Of a stretch of 7,710 nucleotides of DNA, positions 1-7,032 are shown piece after piece. Source of the DNA: Nanohaloarchaea archaeon PL-Br10_U2g27 (GTDB taxonomy: Archaea > Nanohalarchaeota > Nanosalinia > Nanosalinales > Nanosalinaceae); assembly GCA_001564035.1 (NCBI GenBank), contig LKMX01000032.1, positions 1 to 7,710 on the forward strand, in the 5' to 3' direction. The position numbers and the translations under genes were made by a program. The notes under the pieces are model-generated. The model did no database searches, was not told the DNA's origin, and saw nothing but the letters and a program-made list of their open reading frames with translations. Position 1 is the first letter of the stretch; each line of letters opens with the position of its first letter.

Positions 1-1
1 G

Positions 2-364
2 GTTGGCAGCTGGACAATACTAGAAGGGGACAATCTTCAAGGCCTCTCAATAGGAACAGGCGATTACGGTATTTCAGGCCAGGACAGCAGAGGAGTTGTA
101 GCAGCTAGAGCCGATGATTCCAGCGGAGATGACAGAATCAGGTACCGTGTAGAGTTCAGAAACATGCTTGACGATCCTCAGGATGATCCAGAAGCAGAAC
201 TCGTGGACTTACAGTCAGTAGGATCTCCAGAATCTTCGGACGAAACCACAATAGATCTGAGCAATAGAGGAACAGAGACAGATACAGGCTCTGACGGTTT
301 AGAAATACAGACAGGTGAAACCGTTGACCTTGAGAGAACTATTGTGGAGGTAGATTTCCAGTGA
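2..364 (+). CDS. C-terminal part of an acidic, probably exported protein (5' end outside window)
   Basis: The frame is open from base 2 to the TGA at 362-364, so the gene starts left of the window and about 120 residues are visible. An internal ATG at 164 is not taken as the start, because open frame with the same character continues upstream of it. The visible part is strongly acidic and rich in Ser, Thr and Gly, with runs such as DDPQDDPEAEL and a beta-type ending (RTIVEVDFQ). It has no hydrophobic segment. That composition fits the exposed C-terminal domain of a halophilic surface or pilin-like protein. Its stop overlaps the next gene's GTG by 4 bases (GTGA), placing it in the same operon as the pilus-type machinery. 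I do not recognise a family. A minor pilin or secreted accessory protein is an inference from context. Confidence 0.75.
   Translation, partial: VGSWTILEGDNLQGLSIGTGDYGISGQDSRGVVAARADDSSGDDRIRYRVEFRNMLDDPQDDPEAELVDLQSVGSPESSDETTIDLSNRGTETDTGSDGLEIQTGETVDLERTIVEVDFQ
346..351 (+). promoter_or_regulatory. Shine-Dalgarno site for the 361 gene
   Basis: GGAGGT lies 9 bases before the GTG at 361, inside the end of the upstream gene. It supports the GTG start over the ATG at 376, which would remove the KGQ processing motif. Confidence 0.7.
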
Positions 365-753
365 AAGGCCAGTACATGGCAGTCGAATCAGTATTAACAT
401 TCGGCCTGGGGATAATAGTTGCTACAGGGATCATAGGCCTTTTCAGCAACTTCAGCACAAATGTTTTTGATGCTGCCGAAGAAGCTGAGGCTGAAGCCAC
501 TAAGAATCAGTTGAAAGAGGCCTTTAACAGTTTGGAACCTGTTTCCGGTACAGCGGAGAAGGATATTGATCTTCCTGATACTGTTTCAAACTCAGACTAT
601 ACAGTTGTTTTCTCAGGAGATGAAATGGTTTTGGAAACGAGGAGCAGTGAGTATAGTTCTACTCTTCCGGTTTCTGAGCCTTTGAGAGGTTCTGGCTCTG
701 GTGATGTTAGACTTGTAAAATCTGATGAGGGATACGAGTTGGCTGAGAGATGA
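361..753 (+). CDS. Small pilin-like protein with class III signal peptide
   Basis: This 130-residue protein starts MKGQYMAVES and continues into a hydrophobic helix at about residues 10-28. K2-G3|Q4 matches the archaeal prepilin peptidase cleavage pattern. After cleavage the helix would be the N-terminal pilin spine, and the mature protein would sit in the membrane or in a filament. The conserved Glu falls at +6 after the predicted cut (E9) rather than the common +5. The n-region is only three residues. After the helix comes a Glu/Ala-rich stretch (residues 38-55, likely helical), then a short beta-type acidic domain to residue 130. There are no cysteines. The GTG start is supported by a good Shine-Dalgarno and a 4-base overlap with the preceding stop. 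The stop overlaps the ATPase start as ATGA, so translation is probably coupled. A minor pilin or pilus assembly accessory (FlaF/FlaG-like in design) is possible. The exact family is not recognised. Confidence 0.8.
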   Translation: MKGQYMAVESVLTFGLGIIVATGIIGLFSNFSTNVFDAAEEAEAEATKNQLKEAFNSLEPVSGTAEKDIDLPDTVSNSDYTVVFSGDEMVLETRSSEYSSTLPVSEPLRGSGSGDVRLVKSDEGYELAER

Positions 754-2459
754 GCGCAGGTTTAAATGGGTTAATAAGCAGGTTGAGGAAGGTTAGGCAT
801 CCTGAGTGGTTTGAAGAAGAGGAGGAAGAAACTAACGTTCTAACCGGAGACGGTGTAGGTATACCATCACCGGGGAAGTTCACGCATGAGATGGTTGAGC
901 AGTTCTCAGACGAGGAGAAACTTACGGATGTTGATGTTTCGTATCCGCTTATTCCTGCTGATCCTGAGGAGGGAGAGATGGTTTATGCTTGGGCGCACAT
1001 TACGTGGAATGAAGAGCTTGGAGAGCTTGAGTACAGGGTTATTGAGCCTGAGTTGAACAGTAGGACTGAGGCGGTTCTGAATAAGATTCATGACATAATG
1101 GAAAGGAGTTTTGATGTCACTTTATCGGATCTGGAGTCGGATGAGGCTGATGAGTATCTGGAGGAAAAAATTGATATGATCGTGGATAAGTATGATCTGA
1201 GTTTAAGTGATGGGCAGAGAGAAGTTGTCCGTTACTATACTAAGAGAGATTTTGCAGGCCTCGGAAAGCTCCAACCGCTTATGAACGATACAGAGGTAGA
1301 GGACATCTCTTGTGACGGCATTAACATTCCTGTTTACGCATATCACAGAAACCCTAAATTTGGATCTCTAAAGACTTCGATAGAATGGGATAATAATGAG
1401 GAACTTGACAAGTTCGTGATGAAGATGGCACAGAGATGCGGGAAATCCATATCCGTTTCCAGCCCGTTACTCGACGGTTCTCTGCCGGATGGTTCCCGTT
1501 TACAGGCCACTTTGTCAACAGATATCGCCAGGAAGGGTTCAAACTTCACAATCAGGCGTTTCACATCAGATCCTTTAACACCTATTCACATGATGGACTT
1601 CGAAACAGAGAACGCTCAGATGTACTCATACCTTTGGACATTAATAGAACACGGGAAATCTACTCTAGTATGTGGAACTACGGGAGCAGGTAAAACATCC
1701 CAGTTAAACTCTTTATCCCTTTTCATCAGGCCTGACAAAAAAGTTGTGTCAATTGAGGACACGCCGGAACTACGACTACCTCACGATCACTGGGTTCCGG
1801 AAGTAGCGCGTTCAGGTTTCGGAAGCAGCGCTGAGGACGGCGGAGAAGTATCGATGGATCACCTATTGAAAGAGTCTTTGCGTCAAAGGCCTGAATACAT
1901 TATTGTGGGTGAGGTCCGTGGTGAGGAAGCCTATATTTTGTTCCAGCAGATGGCTACAGGGCACACAGGCCTCAGTACTATCCACGCTGACAGTATTGAG
2001 ATGCTTATGGATCGTTTGACAACCCAGCCTATTGACTTGTCTCCATCTCTTATTGAGACATTGGACTGTATAATGCTTATCAAAAGATTGAGGAGAGGCG
2101 GTAAGTACATTAGAAGAATTACAGGCCTTTATGAGGTCCTTGGATATGATAAGAGGAAGGGTGTTGACGCGAATAAAGTGTTTGGGTGGGATCCTAAAAA
2201 TGATGAGTATATTATTGAGAATAAGTCGATGTTGTTGAAGCAGATTGCTGAGCAAAACGGTATTGAGAATGAGGAAATTAAAAAGGATTTGAGGAATAAG
2301 CAGCATGTCTTGAATTATATGCAGGATCAGCAGATCAAGCATTACCGGGACGTAGGAGATGTGATTTCCAGATATTACTCTGATCCAGAATCTATCATGG
2401 AAGAGATAGGACAAACATTTAATTTAGACCAAAACGAATTAGAGCTTGGAGATGCTTAA
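750..2459 (+). CDS. Type II/IV secretion-type ATPase (archaeal pilus assembly motor, PilB/TadA/ArlI superfamily)
   Basis: A 569-residue cytoplasmic ATPase predicted to drive filament assembly with the platform proteins encoded next to it. The catalytic core is complete. Walker A is GTTGAGKTS (309-317, with K315 and T316). The Asp box is VVSIEDTPELRLP (332-344, with E336 and D337). Walker B is IIVGEVRGEEA (384-394, with E388). The His box is TGHTGLSTIHADS (403-415, with H405 and H412). Residues about 150-290 resemble the N-terminal domain of VirB11-type ATPases (for example DGSRLQATL, 247-255). The first ~145 residues are acidic, with a run of six Glu at 22-27, and the C-terminal ~100 residues are charged. 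Length is close to archaeal ArlI and PilB-like ATPases. No archaellum genes (arlB to arlH) are in view, so an archaellum is not favoured. Start: ATG at 750 overlaps the previous stop by 4 bases; no strong Shine-Dalgarno was seen. The downstream platform gene overlaps its end. Confidence 0.95.
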   Translation: MSAGLNGLISRLRKVRHPEWFEEEEEETNVLTGDGVGIPSPGKFTHEMVEQFSDEEKLTDVDVSYPLIPADPEEGEMVYAWAHITWNEELGELEYRVIEPELNSRTEAVLNKIHDIMERSFDVTLSDLESDEADEYLEEKIDMIVDKYDLSLSDGQREVVRYYTKRDFAGLGKLQPLMNDTEVEDISCDGINIPVYAYHRNPKFGSLKTSIEWDNNEELDKFVMKMAQRCGKSISVSSPLLDGSLPDGSRLQATLSTDIARKGSNFTIRRFTSDPLTPIHMMDFETENAQMYSYLWTLIEHGKSTLVCGTTGAGKTSQLNSLSLFIRPDKKVVSIEDTPELRLPHDHWVPEVARSGFGSSAEDGGEVSMDHLLKESLRQRPEYIIVGEVRGEEAYILFQQMATGHTGLSTIHADSIEMLMDRLTTQPIDLSPSLIETLDCIMLIKRLRRGGKYIRRITGLYEVLGYDKRKGVDANKVFGWDPKNDEYIIENKSMLLKQIAEQNGIENEEIKKDLRNKQHVLNYMQDQQIKHYRDVGDVISRYYSDPESIMEEIGQTFNLDQNELELGDA

Positions 2460-3327
2460 AGAATACTCGGAGTTCTGTTACAGCCAGGTAGGAAGCTACA
2501 GCTTAGAGCTCCTACACTATTTTGAAGATCTTAGGCCTCAGCTAGCTAAAGCAGGAGTTGATATTTCTCTGCCTGAGTATATTAGCATGATGCTGTTCAC
2601 AGTAGGAACAGTGGCTCTATTAACGTTGACTTTGGGGACAACCGTCTTGACATTGTCAATGGGGTTAAGCGGGATTATGATCGCGCTAATACTGACGCCT
2701 ATCCTCTCACTTCTTACAGGAGTGGGGTTCTATCTCTACCCTGCTATAATGATCAAAGACAGGGCCTCAAAAATCAGGGACACATTGCCTTTCGCCACAA
2801 TGTACCTTTCAACTCTAGCAGGTACTGGAACTTCTCTACCGCAAATCTTCAAGAACCTTGGAGAAGTGGACGAATACGGAGAGGTATCTAAAGAGGCCTC
2901 AAAAATATCTCGGGATATCGAAACGTTTGGAATGGATATAAGCGAGGCTTTGGAGAGATCAGCGAAGAGAAGCCCATCAGAAGACTACCAGGAACTGATG
3001 TGGGGAATAAACCACGTTATAACAACAGGAGGATCGCTCAGAGAGTTCCTCAGACAGCGGTCTGACACATTGATGAGCGCATATAAGAGGAGGATTGAAG
3101 AGTTCTCTGAACAGCTGTCGCTCCTCGTAGAAATGTATATTACTGTTGTAGTAGTCGGATCGATCATATTTACATCTATGAGCGCTGTAATGAGCACTAT
3201 CTCTCAAGATCTTTCAGCAAACCAAATCGTGGGCATCCAGCTAGTAGCAATATTTCTAGGCCTCCCGCTTATATCAGGCATGTTTATACTTTTAGTGCAG
3301 GGAATGGCTCCTGGAGGGATAAGATGA
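2452..3327 (+). CDS. T2SSF-type pilus membrane platform protein 1 (TadC/TadB-like)
   Basis: A polytopic membrane protein of 291 residues from the ATG at 2452. It is the likely inner platform on which the ATPase acts. Hydrophobic segments lie at about 46-70, 73-99, 226-250 and 260-283. The long cytoplasmic part between segments 2 and 3 has the features of a T2SSF/GspF domain: DTLPFATMYLSTLAGTGTSL (110-129), a DISEALERSAKRSP stretch (162-175), and TTGGSLREFLRQRSDTL (191-207). The length fits one T2SSF domain, whereas ArlJ of the archaellum carries two in about 550 residues. The 5' end is ambiguous. A TTG six bases upstream (2446) is also in frame, but ATG is preferred; neither has a well-placed Shine-Dalgarno. 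The start lies inside the ATPase gene (8-base overlap), so translation is probably coupled. It ends in an ATGA overlap with the second platform gene. Confidence 0.9.
   Translation: MLKEYSEFCYSQVGSYSLELLHYFEDLRPQLAKAGVDISLPEYISMMLFTVGTVALLTLTLGTTVLTLSMGLSGIMIALILTPILSLLTGVGFYLYPAIMIKDRASKIRDTLPFATMYLSTLAGTGTSLPQIFKNLGEVDEYGEVSKEASKISRDIETFGMDISEALERSAKRSPSEDYQELMWGINHVITTGGSLREFLRQRSDTLMSAYKRRIEEFSEQLSLLVEMYITVVVVGSIIFTSMSAVMSTISQDLSANQIVGIQLVAIFLGLPLISGMFILLVQGMAPGGIR
3313..3317 (+). promoter_or_regulatory. Shine-Dalgarno site for the 3324 gene
   Basis: GGAGG with a 6-base spacer before the ATG at 3324. It lies within the last codons of the upstream platform gene and fixes the start at the ATGA overlap. 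Confidence 0.7.
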
Positions 3328-4355
3328 TAGACTTCTTCAGAGAAGAAGAGTTCGAACCCGGGATGTCGAACGAAGACAAAATAGTTATAGGGAGCGTAGC
3401 ATTAGGCCTAGTAATAATGGTTGTAGGCGCACTGATCTACTCTACAGGCCTGATACAGATAGGAGGAATGATAATAATACTCGGTTTGATTACCGCGGTT
3501 CTACCCTATGGTATAATATCCTTTTTGAAGAATCGTGCGGTTTCAGAGATGGAGAAACAGTTCCCTGCATTCTTGAAGGATTTAGCCGAGTCCAAGAGAG
3601 GAGGCATGACCATGCTTGACTCTTTTGAGTCTGCGAAAGAGACAGACTATGGTAGGCTCAATAGAGAGATTGATAAGGTGCAGAGCCAGCTATCCTGGGG
3701 GATACCGTTCCCTGAAGTGATTGAAAGATTTTCTAGGCGGATGAAGGCCTCACCGGTAATACAGCAGTCTCTTTCCATTATGCTTCAAAGCTACAAAAGC
3801 GGGGGAGAGATTACTAAAACAATTGAATCGGTGGGAGAAAGCGCAAGCATGCTTAGAGAGGTTATTCAGAGGAAGAACTCTATGCTTAAACAGCAGCTGG
3901 TAATCATGTATGTGATATATTTCCTGTTCATAGGGATTACAGTAGGAATCTACTTCTTGATGGCACAGCTTTTAGGCCTCGGAACACCTGAGACAGGTAC
4001 TTTAGAGAATGTAGGCGAGTTTCTGGGCGATGGCGAGGATTCTGAAATCGATAACTTTTGCGGCCCCGAAGTGCCTTACGCAAGTCCTTTGTGCAGCATT
4101 GCACAGATTTTCGGTTTTGTGCCTGCTAACGTCACTGATTTCACCTCTGAGTTCGCAGAACAGTACTCGTATGGGCAGATGGCGTATTACAAATCGATAC
4201 TTTTCACTATGCTTATGATTCAGGGTATGTGTAGTGCGGCGGTCGCAGGCCAGATTTCTGAGGGTTCTCCCAGTGCAGGAATAAAACACGCCATTATAAT
4301 GCTTCCAGCAGCCTTTATCGTATTCATGCTTGTTGTAAGGCCTATGGGGATCTAA
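3324..4355 (+). CDS. T2SSF-type pilus membrane platform protein 2 (ArlJ/TadC-like)
   Basis: A 343-residue membrane protein and second platform subunit. Hydrophobic segments are at about 19-39, 43-67, 190-215, 291-311 and 321-342. The region around 75-185 is a T2SSF-type domain: EKQFPAFLKDLAESKRGGMT (77-96), SWGIPFPEVIERFSRRM (124-140), and SYKSGGEITKTIESVGESA (156-174). Near the C terminus, VAGQISEGSPSAGIKHAII (307-325) matches the pattern GxxxEGSxxxGxKHxxx known from archaeal ArlJ/FlaJ-type platform proteins, which supports an archaeal pilus origin. Between segments 3 and 4 there is an unusual loop of about 75 residues (216-290), acidic and carrying two cysteines (C246 and C257), probably exposed outside the membrane. 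The gene overlaps the first platform gene by 4 bases. Two separate single-domain platform genes are the arrangement seen in Tad and archaeal Epd-like systems, so the two products likely form a heteromeric platform. Confidence 0.9.
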   Translation: MIDFFREEEFEPGMSNEDKIVIGSVALGLVIMVVGALIYSTGLIQIGGMIIILGLITAVLPYGIISFLKNRAVSEMEKQFPAFLKDLAESKRGGMTMLDSFESAKETDYGRLNREIDKVQSQLSWGIPFPEVIERFSRRMKASPVIQQSLSIMLQSYKSGGEITKTIESVGESASMLREVIQRKNSMLKQQLVIMYVIYFLFIGITVGIYFLMAQLLGLGTPETGTLENVGEFLGDGEDSEIDNFCGPEVPYASPLCSIAQIFGFVPANVTDFTSEFAEQYSYGQMAYYKSILFTMLMIQGMCSAAVAGQISEGSPSAGIKHAIIMLPAAFIVFMLVVRPMGI

Positions 4356-4361
4356 GGGAGG
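4356..4361 (+). promoter_or_regulatory. Shine-Dalgarno site for the 4373 gene
   Basis: GGGAGG directly after the stop codon of the second platform gene, 11 bases before the ATG at 4373. The spacing is a little long, but it is the only good site in this short gap and agrees with the start that gives a full signal peptide. Confidence 0.5.
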
Positions 4362-4372
4362 CGTTAGAAGCA

Positions 4373-5251
4373 ATGAATACAAACACTGGATTAAAAGGAC
4401 AGGTAACGCTCGAATTTATCGGTAGCGCATTGTTTTTCTTAACTGTGGTTATTGCGATAATGGGTTTGGCTGTGAATGAGGTGCCTAATTTTTACGATGA
4501 CTCGGATACCAAGTCTTTAAACTTGGAAGCGAAATATATTACTGATTATCTTTTGAAAACGTCCGGTGAGCATAATTATGATGGAGGCGGCAGTGACTGG
4601 GAGAGAAATGAGGATACTCTTGATGAAGTTTTGAGGCCTGGATTTAAGGCAGATGATCGTTTAAGGGTTGATAGGGATAAAATAGAGTCTATGGGTACTG
4701 CAGGGGATGATGTTTATTCTTACAACGAGTTCAGCGATTACTTCGAACCTGATCACAGCTATAGCTTTGTCTTCACGTGGTATCCGATAGTTGAGACTCA
4801 TGAAACTTTTACCCGTACTAGGCCTCCGGAAGATCCTGAAATAGAAGAGCCTCTGGAGCAGGAGTATGATATCACTGCTAACAGGGTTCATTATGGGAGT
4901 ATTGATCTTAATGGTGAAACGGTAAAGTTTTTGGTCACTGCGATCGACGGACAGTATGCTAACGTTTATGTCTCGGATGACTGGGATTTCAGGGAGCGCG
5001 AGCATAAACAGGAAGGCGAAGTACCTGAAGCTTTGAGCGAAGATGAGATAGGCCAAGACTTTGAAATAGCCGCGATACAGAATCGTGATGAAAGGCCTGG
5101 TGCGATAGTGGTTCTCCAGTCTCATGTTAATGAGTTCGGGCCTTCGGATCGTTCAGCATCTGGAGACGTGATTAAGATGAATCGTTATCCGATAATGGAT
5201 GATCCTCAAAGCAGTAATGAGATAGTTAAAATGGAGGTTTTCGCATGGTAA
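4373..5251 (+). CDS. Prepilin-like protein with classical class III signal peptide (292 aa)
   Basis: The N terminus, LKGQVTLEFIGSALFFLTVV (residues 7-26), is a textbook archaeal class III signal peptide. K8-G9|Q10 forms the processing site and E14 is at +5. The hydrophobic helix runs to about residue 33 and would form the pilin spine. The mature domain is large for an archaeal pilin (about 255 residues after the helix), strongly acidic, and has no cysteine that I see. The section after the helix (residues 50-76) resembles the region following the helix in other archaeal pilin-like proteins, where a small polar helix leads to a Gly and Trp-containing turn. It is preceded by a 17-base gap with a Shine-Dalgarno and overlaps the next gene by 7 bases. 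It may be a structural or minor pilin of the filament built by the upstream ATPase and platform. Its size and low repetitiveness favour a minor or tip subunit over the main pilin, which is inference. Confidence 0.82.
   Translation: MNTNTGLKGQVTLEFIGSALFFLTVVIAIMGLAVNEVPNFYDDSDTKSLNLEAKYITDYLLKTSGEHNYDGGGSDWERNEDTLDEVLRPGFKADDRLRVDRDKIESMGTAGDDVYSYNEFSDYFEPDHSYSFVFTWYPIVETHETFTRTRPPEDPEIEEPLEQEYDITANRVHYGSIDLNGETVKFLVTAIDGQYANVYVSDDWDFREREHKQEGEVPEALSEDEIGQDFEIAAIQNRDERPGAIVVLQSHVNEFGPSDRSASGDVIKMNRYPIMDDPQSSNEIVKMEVFAW
5233..5237 (+). promoter_or_regulatory. Shine-Dalgarno site for the 5245 gene
   Basis: GGAGG with a 7-base spacer before the ATG at 5245, lying in the last codons of the upstream prepilin gene. 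It supports this start, which also yields a correct prepilin-type N terminus. Confidence 0.7.
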
Positions 5252-7032
5252 AAGGAATAGGTTATGCATTGGAGGCCTTAGTAGCTACGATAACAATTCT
5301 GATCTTCTCTCTAGGTGCTTTGCAGTTGGCTTCTCCTAGCCAGGACTGGTCCGAGTATCAGAGAGGGGTGGCGGCGCAAGATCTATCGTATTCGATGCAG
5401 TCTTCCGGGCATTTAGAGAGTTTTATTCAGAGAGGTGAGACCGGTTCTGTCCAGACTGCGATTGCCACTATTTCTGATAGGGATATGGAGGTGACAGGCC
5501 TTGTTTCTAACATTCCTGTTTACGAGACGAGTGTGGGTTTCTATACGAAGCAGGATCATAGATTGTCTCAAGATGTTACTGATGATTTGGGGAGCTGTGA
5601 GGGTGAGCTCAGGGAGCTTGAAGATGCTTCTAGCGATCCTATTTTGAGAACCGATAATGGGTTTGAGGAAGATTCGGGTGTGGCCTTGTATTTTGGGAAT
5701 ACTAATGCTACAGATGCCGAGGTTACGTCGGGTTATGATACGTTGTGGGTTGATAACAGTACTGAGTGTCAGTTTGCTGGTGAAGACGGTCCTTTCTACT
5801 TGGACGAAGTGTTTTATTGGGGTGATGACGATACTGAGGAGGTTTCAGACTTTTTTGACTTTAAAGAGATAGATGCTGATGAAAACGGAGGGGATGCGTT
5901 GTTCTACAATGCTACTCAGCCTGTTAGGATCATGGAGCAGTTTGAAAGAGGGATTAACCAGATAAGAACCGACACTTCTTTTGACATGGTTGATTTTGAT
6001 CAAGTTGATTCTGAAGATTATGACTTGGTTGTGTTTAGAGAAAGTGTTGTGCTGGATGACATTAATGATGATGCCAGTAATAGACAGGTTTTGGAGGAGC
6101 ACTTGCTCGAAAACTCTGCTCTGTTCCTCATGAATCTTGATGAAAGTGATATGGATGGTTTTGTTCAGGACGCAGGTTTTGAGTGGTTCCCTGCGGATTA
6201 TGAAGATGGTTACGATGGGGAGCCGACGAATATTGATTTTTCTGATGCGTCTGAGTCAGTACATATTGAAACATTTTTCAAGGGATTGGACGGTGAGGCC
6301 TCTGATACAGCTATGAATCCGCCGGGCAAGCTGATTTCAGATGAGGAAAGCACTCTTGAGCCGTCACGCGATACTGTGTATGGGCCTGCTGAGTCCCATG
6401 ACACGTCTGATCTTGATGTAGTTGTTTCGGATATGCAGCAGTCGAATGATTTTGATCAGGCGCCGGACAGTGAATGTTATGAGATCGATCATAACTTGGA
6501 TAATGATGACGCGCTTACAGAGCAGAGCAATGTTGAGTTCCCTGAGCATGGAGAAGTAGATGTTTTGAACGCAAGACTTGGGTCTGACAGCGATACTTGT
6601 AATTTGGATGAGAGAGGTGTAAAACTTGATACGGATCAATCAGGAGAATATGACTCTGATCTTATACTTAACGGTGAAGAGATTGAGTTAGGCGATAGAA
6701 GGTATATAATGAATGCCCAGAACGTTGAGGGCTGCGATAATAATGGGGAGTGTGTCGAGTTTTTAAGCCCTGCAGAATCATTTATCGAGTTGGCGCCATA
6801 CAGAGACTCTTTTGATGAGTTTACAGGCGAAAAAATAATGTTTGCAGGCTACCAAGAAAGATACGGTGAGAATGAGCTTAAACTGCTTTCCGCAATGATG
6901 TACTGGTTAAGAGGAAACGAATACAGCTTTGAAGGAGAAGAAGATCCTGAAGGAGTATCCACTACAGTCCACGGAAGCGTGGAAGAAGAAGTATACCTGC
7001 CTTACACACTCAACTTGAGGTGGTCAGAATAA
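5245..7032 (+). CDS. Large prepilin-like protein with acidic ectodomain (595 aa), possible pilus tip or adhesin
   Basis: The N terminus MVKGIGYALEALVATITILI has a K3-G4|I5 processing site, Glu at +6 (E10) and a hydrophobic helix to about residue 29, so it looks like a prepilin. The remaining ~565 residues are extremely rich in Asp and Glu, as expected for an exposed halophile protein. Six cysteines (118, 175, 411, 452, 497, 503) could form three disulfides. Residues about 225-315 (EDYDLVVFRES at 257-267, then SALFLMNLDE at 291-300) and 529-557 (EKIMFAGYQERYG, then LLSAMMYWLRG) recall the core strands and closing helix of class I glutamine amidotransferase-like or ThuA/DUF4350-like folds. No catalytic Cys-His pair is evident, so a binding rather than enzymatic role would be expected. 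This fold call is tentative. The C-terminal stretch YLPYTLNLRWSE looks like a final beta strand. The gene overlaps both neighbours and belongs to the pilus operon. An adhesin-like minor pilin is my best inference. Confidence 0.8.
   Translation: MVKGIGYALEALVATITILIFSLGALQLASPSQDWSEYQRGVAAQDLSYSMQSSGHLESFIQRGETGSVQTAIATISDRDMEVTGLVSNIPVYETSVGFYTKQDHRLSQDVTDDLGSCEGELRELEDASSDPILRTDNGFEEDSGVALYFGNTNATDAEVTSGYDTLWVDNSTECQFAGEDGPFYLDEVFYWGDDDTEEVSDFFDFKEIDADENGGDALFYNATQPVRIMEQFERGINQIRTDTSFDMVDFDQVDSEDYDLVVFRESVVLDDINDDASNRQVLEEHLLENSALFLMNLDESDMDGFVQDAGFEWFPADYEDGYDGEPTNIDFSDASESVHIETFFKGLDGEASDTAMNPPGKLISDEESTLEPSRDTVYGPAESHDTSDLDVVVSDMQQSNDFDQAPDSECYEIDHNLDNDDALTEQSNVEFPEHGEVDVLNARLGSDSDTCNLDERGVKLDTDQSGEYDSDLILNGEEIELGDRRYIMNAQNVEGCDNNGECVEFLSPAESFIELAPYRDSFDEFTGEKIMFAGYQERYGENELKLLSAMMYWLRGNEYSFEGEEDPEGVSTTVHGSVEEEVYLPYTLNLRWSE

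Noticed and set aside
164..364. Small stand-alone 66-residue gene starting at ATG 164
   Set aside because: The same frame is open back to base 2 with matching acidic composition, so this is the end of a longer gene.
1863..2414. 183-residue open frame on the - strand
   Set aside because: It is antisense to the conserved Walker B and His-box part of the ATPase and its translation resembles no protein family.
2446..2451. TTG start for the first platform gene
   Set aside because: An ATG lies two codons downstream and TTG is a rarer start; neither has a good Shine-Dalgarno, so this stays slightly uncertain.
750..4355. Archaellum (ArlI/ArlJ) motor
   Set aside because: No arl accessory genes are visible and the platform is split into two genes, which fits Tad/Epd-like pili better; the window edge limits certainty.
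4002..4382. 126-residue open frame on the - strand
   Set aside because: It lies antisense to the second platform gene and reads as a shadow frame.
4661..5125. 154-residue open frame on the - strand
   Set aside because: It is antisense to the prepilin-like gene, with a composition unlike the acidic proteins of this genome.
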